Assembly (NCBI RefSeq): GCF_003956045.1
Contig: NZ_CP026513.1
Coordinates: forward strand, 182,363-246,362
Direction: 5' to 3'
From: Candidatus Annandia adelgestsuga
GTDB lineage: Bacteria; Pseudomonadota; Gammaproteobacteria; Enterobacterales; Enterobacteriaceae_A
Length of the DNA stretch: 64,000 nt
The position numbers and the translations under genes were made by a program. Positions 57,148 to 64,000 of the stretch are shown here, one piece after another; the stretch's first letter is position 1, and each line of letters starts with the position of its first letter. The notes below the pieces were generated by a model, which worked only from the letters and a program-made list of their open reading frames with translations, did not search any database and was not told the origin of the DNA.

Positions 57148-58401
57148 ATGAAAAATTATAATAAAAATTTATTTAAATATGATTTTAAAATATGGAAATT
57201 TTTAAAAAATGAAATTATAAGACAAGAAGAAAATATAGAACTAATAGCTTCTGAAAATTATATTAACAAATATATTATGAAAATTCAAGGCTCTCAATTA
57301 ACAAATAAATATGCTGAAGGTTATCCTGGAAAAAGATATTACGCTGGATGTAAATATATAGATAAAATAGAAAATTTATCAATAAAAAGAGCTAAAAGAT
57401 TATTTAAAGCTAATTACGTTAATGTTCAACCTCATTCAGGTTCTCAAGCTAATTTTTCTGTATATAATGCTTTATTAAATCCAGGTGATACCATTTTAAG
57501 TATTAAATTAAATCATGGTGGTCATTTAACTCATGGTTCATTAGTAAATATTTCTGGTAAATTATATAATTTTGTACATTATAAATTAAATAAAAAAAAT
57601 AATATTGATTATAATAATATTCTAAAAATTTCTTGTAAATATAGCCCTAAAATGATAATAGGTGGATTTTCATCTTATTCAGGATTATGCAATTGGAAAA
57701 AAATTAGATTTATTGCTAATTATACAAAATCTTATTTATTTGCAGATATATCTCATATTTCTGGATTAATAATATCAAATTTATATCCTAATCCAATATT
57801 ATATGCACATATTATAACTACTACAACGCATAAAACTTTAGCTGGTCCTAGAGGTGGTTTAATTTTATCTAAAGAAAAAAAAAATTTTTTTTGTAAAAAA
57901 ATAAATGAATCAGTTTTTCCTGGAATTCAAGGTGGTCCTTTAATGCATATAATAGCTGCAAAAGCTATGTCATTTAAAGAAGCCGTTAATTCTAAATTTA
58001 TTGTTTATCAAATACAAACTATAATAAATTCTAAATTAATGTCTAAAATATTTATTTCTTTAGGTTATAAAGTAATATCTAATATAACTAAAAATCATTT
58101 ATTTTTGTTAGATTTAAAAAATAAAAATATTACCGGTAATAAAATAGAATTAAAATTAGAATATGCAAATATTATTGTAAATAAAAATATTATCCCAAAT
58201 GATAAAAAAAAATATTTCATAACTTCAGGAATTAGAATTGGAACACCAGCTGTTACAAGAAGAGGTTTTAAAGAGAAAGAAATTAGTATTTTAACATTAT
58301 GGATTCATGATATTATACAAAATGTTAATGATTTTAAAAAAATATTTAATATAAAAAAAAAAGTACTTAAAATTTGTAAAAATTTTATAATATATAAATA
58401 A
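57148..58401 (+). CDS. glyA: serine hydroxymethyltransferase
   Basis: PLP enzyme turning serine and tetrahydrofolate into glycine and methylene-THF, the main one-carbon source. 417 residues as in E. coli. ELIASENY (31-38), KYAEGYPGKRYYAGC, VQPHSGSQAN, PLP lysine in TTTHKTLAGPRGG, FPGIQGGPLMH and SGIRIGTPAVTRRG are all intact. No Shine-Dalgarno. It supplies glycine for the GlyRS substrate. Confidence 0.98.
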   Translation: MKNYNKNLFKYDFKIWKFLKNEIIRQEENIELIASENYINKYIMKIQGSQLTNKYAEGYPGKRYYAGCKYIDKIENLSIKRAKRLFKANYVNVQPHSGSQANFSVYNALLNPGDTILSIKLNHGGHLTHGSLVNISGKLYNFVHYKLNKKNNIDYNNILKISCKYSPKMIIGGFSSYSGLCNWKKIRFIANYTKSYLFADISHISGLIISNLYPNPILYAHIITTTTHKTLAGPRGGLILSKEKKNFFCKKINESVFPGIQGGPLMHIIAAKAMSFKEAVNSKFIVYQIQTIINSKLMSKIFISLGYKVISNITKNHLFLLDLKNKNITGNKIELKLEYANIIVNKNIIPNDKKKYFITSGIRIGTPAVTRRGFKEKEISILTLWIHDIIQNVNDFKKIFNIKKKVLKICKNFIIYK

Positions 58402-58473
58402 TTATATTTTTATAAATTTAATTTTTAAAATTATATAATATTAAACATTATGTAATTTAATGGATTTTATATA

Positions 58474-59691
58474 ATGAAATTACCTATTTATTTAGATTAC
58501 GCTTCTACTACACCAGTAGATAAAAGAATTTCTAATAAAATGATGAAATATTTAAATTTAGATGGTATTTTTGGAAATCCTTCATCTAGATCTCATTTGT
58601 TTGGATGGAAAGCTGAAAAAGCTATAAATAAATCTAGAAATCAAGTATCTAAATTAATTAACTCTCATCATAGAGAAATTATTTTTACATCAGGAGCTAC
58701 AGAATCAAATAATTTAGCTATTAAAGGAATAGCAAATTTTTATAAAAATAAAGGAAATCACATTATAACAAGTAGTATAGAACATAAATCTGTATTAGAT
58801 ACATGTCGCCAACTTGAAAATGAAGGATTTAAATTAACTTATATTAAACCTAATAAAAATGGATATATAGATGTAAAAAATATTAAAAAAAATATTACTA
58901 GTAAAACTATTTTAATATCAATTATGCATGTTAATAATGAAATTGGAACTATACAAAATATAGAAAAAATTTCAAAACTTTGTAAATCTAAAAAAATTAT
59001 ATTTCATGTTGATGCTTCTCAAAGCGTAGGAAAAATACCAATTGATTTAAATATTTTGTCTATAGATTTATTATCTTTTTCAGGACATAAAATATATGGA
59101 CCAAAAGGGATAGGTGTTTTATATATAAGAAAAAAACCTAAAGTTCATATTAAAGCTCAAATACATGGTGGTGGTCATGAATTTGGTTTGCGTTCTGGAA
59201 CATTACCAGTACATCAAATAGTAGGGATAGGAAAAGCTTGTGAAATTTTAAATAAAGAAATGACATTAGAAAATATTAAAATTAAATATTTAATATATAA
59301 ATTATGGAATGGTATTAAAGATATAGAAGAAATATATTTAAATAGTAATATAAAAAAAGGAATATCTAATATTTTAAATGTTAGTTTTAACTATGTAGAA
59401 GGTGAATCATTAATTATGTCATTAAAAGATATAGCTGTTTCTTCAGGATCAGCATGTACTTCTTCTAGTTTAGAACCATCTTATGTTCTTAAAGAAATTG
59501 GTGTTTCTGATGAATTAGCTCATAGTTCTATTAGATTTTCTATAGGAAGATTTACTACAGAAAAAGATATTAAATATACAATTTTAATATTAAAAAAATC
59601 AATTAAAAAATTAAGAGATATGTCACCATTATGGGAAATGTTTAAATCTGGAATAAATATAAAAAATTTTGATTGGTTAAATAATAAATAA
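58474..59691 (+). CDS. iscS: cysteine desulfurase IscS
   Basis: PLP enzyme that takes sulfur from cysteine for Fe-S clusters and tRNA thiolation. 405 residues (E. coli 404). [12 protein letters not shown] (5-16), [15 protein letters not shown] with the active His, [10 protein letters not shown] with the PLP Lys, and [17 protein letters not shown] with the catalytic Cys near 329; the C-terminal [10 protein letters not shown] that docks IscU is kept. iscR, which represses the operon in E. coli, is absent upstream. First gene of the ISC unit. Confidence 0.98.
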   Translation: MKLPIYLDYASTTPVDKRISNKMMKYLNLDGIFGNPSSRSHLFGWKAEKAINKSRNQVSKLINSHHREIIFTSGATESNNLAIKGIANFYKNKGNHIITSSIEHKSVLDTCRQLENEGFKLTYIKPNKNGYIDVKNIKKNITSKTILISIMHVNNEIGTIQNIEKISKLCKSKKIIFHVDASQSVGKIPIDLNILSIDLLSFSGHKIYGPKGIGVLYIRKKPKVHIKAQIHGGGHEFGLRSGTLPVHQIVGIGKACEILNKEMTLENIKIKYLIYKLWNGIKDIEEIYLNSNIKKGISNILNVSFNYVEGESLIMSLKDIAVSSGSACTSSSLEPSYVLKEIGVSDELAHSSIRFSIGRFTTEKDIKYTILILKKSIKKLRDMSPLWEMFKSGINIKNFDWLNNK

Positions 59692-59703
59692 AAGGAATTA
59701 TAA

Positions 59704-60090
59704 ATGTCATACAGTAAAAAAGTTATTGACCATTATGAAAATCCAAGAAATGTTGGATCATTAAATAATGAAGATATAAATGTTGGAAGTGGAATAGTAG
59801 GTGCTCCTTCTTGTGGAGATGTAATGAAATTACAAATTAAAGTTAGTAAAAAAAAAAATATTATAAAAGACGCAAAATTTAAAACTTATGGTTGTGGTTC
59901 TGCTATTGCTTCAAGTTCTTTTGTAACAGAATTAATTAAAGGTAAATCTTTAAAAGAAGCTGAAAATATAAAAAATATTTATATTGCAAAAGAATTAAAT
60001 TTGCCACCAGTTAAAATACATTGTTCAATATTAGCAGAAAGTGCTATTAAAAAAGCTATTAAAAATTATAAAGATAAAAACAAAAATTAA
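59704..60090 (+). CDS. iscU: iron-sulfur cluster scaffold IscU
   Basis: Scaffold on which clusters are built before transfer. 128 residues as in E. coli. Ligands Cys37 and Asp39 (APSCGD), Cys64 (YGCGSAIASSS) and Cys107 (IHCSILAE) are present, and the HscA-recognition motif LPPVK is intact at 100-104. AAAAGGA before the ATG. Downstream iscA is deleted; hscB begins 24 bp on. Confidence 0.98.
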   Translation: MSYSKKVIDHYENPRNVGSLNNEDINVGSGIVGAPSCGDVMKLQIKVSKKKNIIKDAKFKTYGCGSAIASSSFVTELIKGKSLKEAENIKNIYIAKELNLPPVKIHCSILAESAIKKAIKNYKDKNKN

Positions 60091-60114
60091 ATTAATTTTA
60101 TTAAAAGGATAAAT

Positions 60115-60669
60115 ATGAATTATTTTAAGTTATTTAATTTAAAAAAATCTGTATATATAAATAATAAAATTTTACTTAAGAAATTTAAAAAATTACAAGA
60201 AAAAAATAATAAATTTTTATATAAAAAAAATTCAAAAAAAAAAATAAATAAAATTTTAAAAAAAAATATTTTCTTAAATAGAGTATATAATATATTAAAT
60301 AATAATATTTCTATAATAAAATATTTATTATTTATAAATAAAATTAAAATAAATAAAGAAAAAAAAACAATTAATAAAGATAAAAATTTAGAAAAACAAT
60401 TTAAAATTTATCAATATATAGATTTTTTAAAAAAAAAAAAAAAATATTTAAATAATAAAATATTATTATATATGTTATATAATTATATAAATTTATTAGA
60501 AAAATTTTATATTAATAAAATTAAATTTTATATTAAAAATAAAAAAATTTTAAATATATTTTTAATTTTAAATAAAATTATTTTTATAAATAAAATTAAA
60601 GATAAAATTAATTATATTAAAATATATAAAATTATTAATTATAAAAATTTTAATAATAAATTTAAATAA
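60115..60669 (+). CDS. hscB: HscB-like co-chaperone without the HPD motif
   Basis: In the family, the J-domain of HscB stimulates HscA ATPase and its C-terminal domain delivers IscU. 184 residues (E. coli 171). MNYFKLFNL matches MDYFTLFGL, then FKKLQEK, LNRVYNILNNN and YLLFINKIKIN follow the J-domain and linker; the C-terminal domain is nearly all Lys, Asn, Ile and Leu. The diagnostic His-Pro-Asp (E. coli 32-34) reads Asn-Lys-Phe at the same positions. Identity rests on the N-terminus and on position between iscU and hscA. AAAAGGA before the ATG. Confidence 0.85.
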   Translation: MNYFKLFNLKKSVYINNKILLKKFKKLQEKNNKFLYKKNSKKKINKILKKNIFLNRVYNILNNNISIIKYLLFINKIKINKEKKTINKDKNLEKQFKIYQYIDFLKKKKKYLNNKILLYMLYNYINLLEKFYINKIKFYIKNKKILNIFLILNKIIFINKIKDKINYIKIYKIINYKNFNNKFK

Positions 60670-60676
60670 ACACTTT

Positions 60677-62170
60677 ATGTTAAATAAAAAAAAAATAACA
60701 TTAGGTATAGATTTAGGAACTACATATTCTTTAGTTTCTTCTTTTTTTAATAACAAAATAAAAATATTAACTGATACAAAAGGAAGATTTTTATTACCAT
60801 CAATAGCATCATATAATAAATTAAAATCTATTATAGGATGGAAATTATTTAAAAAAAAATATAAATTTTATAATATATTAACATCTATAAAAAGAATAAT
60901 TGGTATTAATATAGATGATATAAATATAAAATTTTATAACAATTTTTTATATTCATTAAAATCAATAAATAAAAATATTTTTATTAATACTAATATAGGT
61001 TTAATAAATATTATAAATGTCTATATAGATATTTTAAAAACTTTAAAAATTAGATCAGAATATATTTTAAACATAAATAATATAAAAGATGTTGTAATAA
61101 CAGTTCCTGCCTATTTTAACAATGAACAAATAAATATTACTAAAGATGCTGCAAATTTATCAAATTTAAATTTATTAAAATTATTAAATGAACCTACATC
61201 TGCTGCTATAGCTTATGGTGTATATAAAAAAATAAATGGTTTAATAGCTGTTTATGATTTAGGTGGTGGAACATTTGATATTTCAATTTTAAAAATAGAT
61301 TATAATGGTTTTTATGAAGTTTTAGCTATTGGAGGAAATAATTATTTAGGTGGTGATGATATTGATTTTTTAATAGTTTCTTGGTTAATAAAAAAATTAA
61401 ATTTAAAAAATGTTAATAATAAAATAATAATAAAAAAATTAAAATCACTAGCTATAAAAATTAAATTAAAATTAACTTATCAAAAAAAATTTATTATAAA
61501 TTATAATAAATATCAAATTGAAATCTATAAAAAAGATTTAGAAAACATTATTGAACCATTAATAAATTATACTTTATTAATTTGTTATGAAACAATAAAA
61601 AATATTAATATTAAAGTTTTAGATATTAAAAATGTAATTTTAGTAGGAGGTTCTACCAGAATTCCATTTATTAAAAATAAAATACAAAGTTTTTTTAAAT
61701 GTAATTTACTTAATAATATTAATCCAGATAAAGTAGTTTCTATAGGAGCTGCTATTCATGCAAATGAAATTATAAAAAATAAATATAAAAAAGTTTTATT
61801 ATTAGATGTTATACCAATATCATTAGGTATAGAAACTATTGGTGGAGTAGTAGAAAAAATAATATATAGAAATACTAAAATACCTATTTCATGTACTAAA
61901 GAATTTACAACTTTTAAAGATAATCAAACTACTATGAGTATAAAAATTATACAAGGTGAAAATAATTTAGTTTCTAAATGTAAATGTTTATCAAAATTTA
62001 TTTTAACAAATATTCCACCGTTACCTTCAGGTAAAATAAAAATTTTTATTAATTTTAAAATTGATCATAATGGTTTATTAAATGTAAAAATACAAGAAAA
62101 ATCTACTGGAATAAAAAAAGAAATTAAAATTTATAATTTATATAAAAATAGATTATTAAATTATAAATAA
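60677..62170 (+). CDS. hscA: HscA (Hsp70-class Fe-S chaperone) lacking its lid
   Basis: Specialised Hsp70 that helps release clusters from IscU. 497 residues against 616 in E. coli. The nucleotide-binding domain is complete: GIDLGTTYSLV (10-20), VPAYFNNEQ, LLNEPTSAAIAYG, AVYDLGGGTFDISIL, LGGDDIDF and VGGSTRIPFI. The linker VLLLDVIPISLGIETIGG and beta substrate domain (FTTFKDNQTTMSI, IPPLPSG, NGLLNV, EKSTGI) are kept. The frame ends about 10 residues later, so the helical lid (some 110 residues) is missing. Ends 8 bp before fdx. Confidence 0.95.
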   Translation: MLNKKKITLGIDLGTTYSLVSSFFNNKIKILTDTKGRFLLPSIASYNKLKSIIGWKLFKKKYKFYNILTSIKRIIGINIDDINIKFYNNFLYSLKSINKNIFINTNIGLINIINVYIDILKTLKIRSEYILNINNIKDVVITVPAYFNNEQINITKDAANLSNLNLLKLLNEPTSAAIAYGVYKKINGLIAVYDLGGGTFDISILKIDYNGFYEVLAIGGNNYLGGDDIDFLIVSWLIKKLNLKNVNNKIIIKKLKSLAIKIKLKLTYQKKFIINYNKYQIEIYKKDLENIIEPLINYTLLICYETIKNINIKVLDIKNVILVGGSTRIPFIKNKIQSFFKCNLLNNINPDKVVSIGAAIHANEIIKNKYKKVLLLDVIPISLGIETIGGVVEKIIYRNTKIPISCTKEFTTFKDNQTTMSIKIIQGENNLVSKCKCLSKFILTNIPPLPSGKIKIFINFKIDHNGLLNVKIQEKSTGIKKEIKIYNLYKNRLLNYK

Positions 62171-62178
62171 AGTATATT

Positions 62179-62508
62179 ATGAATAAAATTTTTTTTTTAC
62201 CTCATAAAAATATTTTACCTAAAGGTAAAATAATTTATTATAATAAAAAAGATAGTCTTTTAAATATAGCTTTAGAAAATGGTATTTATATTGATCATGC
62301 TTGTGAAAAAGTATGTGCTTGTACAACATGTCATTGTATAATTAAAAAAGGATTTAATAATCTTAATAAAATAAAAGAATTAGAAGATAATATGTTAGAT
62401 AAAGCATGGGGGTTAGATTATAAAAGTAGATTATCTTGTCAAACTATAATATTTAATCAAGAATTAATTGTTGAAATACCAAAATATAATATAAATTATG
62501 TTAATTAA
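62179..62508 (+). CDS. fdx: 2Fe-2S ferredoxin of the ISC system
   Basis: Adrenodoxin-type ferredoxin that gives electrons for cluster assembly on IscU. 109 residues (E. coli 111). Cluster ligands Cys42, Cys48, Cys51 and Cys87 in HACEKVCACTTCHCII and RLSCQ; the E. coli acidic recognition helix is represented by KELEDNMLDKAWGL. 8 bp after hscA. iscX is not present after it. Confidence 0.97.
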   Translation: MNKIFFLPHKNILPKGKIIYYNKKDSLLNIALENGIYIDHACEKVCACTTCHCIIKKGFNNLNKIKELEDNMLDKAWGLDYKSRLSCQTIIFNQELIVEIPKYNINYVN

Positions 62509-62552
62509 AATAAATAATAAAATATATTAATATAAAATTAAATTTTAAATAT

Positions 62553-63631
62553 ATGAAAGTTAATTCAAAAAAAATTAATATTTTAAATTTAAATAAAAAT
62601 GAAATTGAAAAATTTATAATTTCTATTAAAGAAAAAAAATTTCGTTTTAAACAAATAATGAAATGGATATATCATTATTTTTGTAATAATTTTGATTATA
62701 TGATTAATATAAACAAAAAATTAAGAAATAAACTTAAAAAAAAATTAGAAATAAAATTAATTAAAATAAATAATATATTATATTCCAAAGACGGAACTAT
62801 AAAATATTTATTTAATATTGATAAACAAATAATAGAAACAGTTTATATACCCCTGAAATTAATAGAAAAACAATTTGTATTTCATCTCAAATAGGATGTA
62901 TGTTAAAATGTAAATTTTGTGCTACAGGAAAACAGGGTTTTAAAAAAAACTTAAAAATATCAGAAATTATAGGACAAATTTGGTATATATATAAAATATT
63001 ATATTATATAAATAAAAAAACAAAAATTTCAAATATAGTAATTATGGGAATGGGTGAACCATTATTAAATATAAATAATGTAATTAATTCAATAAAAATT
63101 ATATCAGATAATTATGGTTTTAATATAAAAAAAAAAAAAATTACTTTATCAACATCTGGTATTATACCTTCTTTTAAAAAAATTATTAATAATATAAATG
63201 TATCTTTAGCTTTTTCTTTACATGCTTCTAATGATACTTTAAGAAATAATTTAATGCCAATTAATAAAAAATATAATATAAATTCTTGTTTATTAAAAAT
63301 AAAAGAATATATAAAATTATCTAATATTAATAAAAATAAAGTAATGATAGAATATATTATGTTAAATAATATTAATGATAATATTTATAATGCTTATGAA
63401 TTAATAAATTTATTAAAAAATATACCAAGTAAAATAAATTTAATTCCATTTAATAAAATACCTAATACTATATATAAAAGTAGTTCTAAAAATAGAATAC
63501 ATAAATTTGCTGAAATATTAAAAAAAAATGGTTTTATTACTACCATAAGAAAATTACATGGAAATGATATAAATGCAGCTTGTGGTCAGTTATCAGGAAA
63601 AAATATTAAAAAAAATAAATATAATTATTAA
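62553..63631 (+). pseudogene. rlmN: RlmN 23S rRNA/tRNA C2-adenine methyltransferase, broken by a frameshift
   Basis: Radical-SAM enzyme that methylates A2503 of 23S rRNA and A37 of some tRNAs. The first frame (62553-62894) gives the N-terminal domain up to ETVYIP, then leaves the family sequence and stops at TAG. Reading one base back at the C4 run 62850-62853 restores EINRKTICISSQIGC and continues to the end at 63631. The CxxxCxxC cluster Cys codons are at 62897, 62909 and 62918, Cys118-equivalent at 62876, and Cys355-equivalent in NAACGQL. The second frame's first ATG (62900) lies after two essential Cys codons. All residues otherwise look intact, so this is a recent break, an assembly error, or rescued expression. 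ispG is lost downstream. Confidence 0.9.
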
Positions 63632-63642
63632 TTTAATTTATA

Positions 63643-64000
63643 ATGAGATTAAAATTGTTAAATAATATAAAATCAGTACGAGGAATGCATGATTTTTTAC
63701 CTAAAACTACAACTATTTGGCAAAAAATTGAATATAAAATTAAAAAAGTATTAAATAGCTATGGATATAACGAAATAAAATTTCCAATTATAGAAAATAA
63801 TAAATTATTTAAAAGAGCTATTGGAAATATAACAGATATTGTAGAAAAAGAAATGTATAGTTTTTATGATAAAAATGGTAATTATTTAACATTAAGACCT
63901 GAAGGTACTGCTAGTTGTGTTAGAGCAAGTATCGAAAATGGAATATTATATAATCAAGAACAACGTTTATGGTATTTTGGACCAATGTTTCGTTATGAAA
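63643..64000 (+). CDS. hisS: histidyl-tRNA synthetase, partial at window edge
   Basis: Class II synthetase charging tRNA-His. The first 119 codons are in the window, open to the edge. [10 protein letters not shown] (11-20) is the family start, motif 1 region [30 protein letters not shown], motif 2 [14 protein letters not shown] and [15 protein letters not shown] follow, closely matching E. coli. ATG 63643, 11 bp after rlmN. rlmN-(ispG)-hisS is the E. coli order. Confidence 0.97.
   Translation, partial: MRLKLLNNIKSVRGMHDFLPKTTTIWQKIEYKIKKVLNSYGYNEIKFPIIENNKLFKRAIGNITDIVEKEMYSFYDKNGNYLTLRPEGTASCVRASIENGILYNQEQRLWYFGPMFRYE

Noticed and set aside
1-64000. Horizontally acquired island or mobile element
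   Set aside because: No transposase, integrase, phage or toxin genes, and every gene has an enteric counterpart in near-ancestral order.

Overview
The window is extremely A+T-rich (stretches of over 100 bp have no G or C) and packed with essential genes. There are no mobile elements, phage genes or CRISPR arrays. The genes, fusions and local order are those of an Enterobacterales gammaproteobacterium cut down to a minimal genome: fused nuoCD; secG, tRNA-Leu(GAG), infB; gltX, tRNA-Val, tRNA-Lys; prmB-aroC; lepA-rnc-era; and iscS-iscU-hscB-hscA-fdx. Deleted genes are missing cleanly from otherwise conserved neighbourhoods: rimP, nusA, truB, nlpI, lepB, recO, pdxJ, iscR, iscA and ispG. The best reading is an obligate intracellular insect symbiont. 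The exact genus cannot be read from the sequence.

Layout. 1-1895 (minus): aroQ followed by a split, catalytically emptied PurH homologue that runs off the window edge. 2260-15708 (plus): rplM-rpsI-sspA, ibaG, rplU-rpmA-obgE-greA, rlmE-ftsH, secG-tRNA-Leu, infB-rbfA-rpsO-pnp-deaD. 15826-21315 (minus): pepA, valS, ornithine carbamoyltransferase. 21403-27168 (plus): gltX, tRNA-Val, tRNA-Lys, glk, prmB-aroC, truA. 27189-44081 (minus): the full 13-gene complex I operon nuoA-N, then ackA and a shortened pta. 44420-52629: gyrA, rplY, glyQS, nadK, grpE and ung on alternating strands. 52706-64000 (plus): lepA, rnc-era, acpS, tadA, glyA, iscS-iscU-hscB-hscA-fdx, a frameshifted rlmN, and the start of hisS.

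Together the genes show a cell that still translates and degrades RNA in the enteric way. It respires NADH through a complete complex I, makes ATP from acetyl phosphate, and builds its own Fe-S clusters. It keeps pieces of shikimate (aroQ, aroC), arginine and glycine/one-carbon metabolism, which fits a nutritional role.

The most interesting material is selective erosion inside genes that remain open. PurH is split at its domain boundary and lacks every catalytic residue I could align. HscB has no HPD motif and HscA has no lid domain, while IscU keeps its LPPVK motif. Pta lacks its N-terminal half. rlmN is frameshifted just before its radical-SAM cysteines. GyrA carries Ile83 and Glu87 in the quinolone-binding region. 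Intergenic DNA holds repeated perfect inverted repeats of 12-21 bp, built entirely or almost entirely of A and T, next to stop codons or start codons. They may serve as terminators or leader structures.
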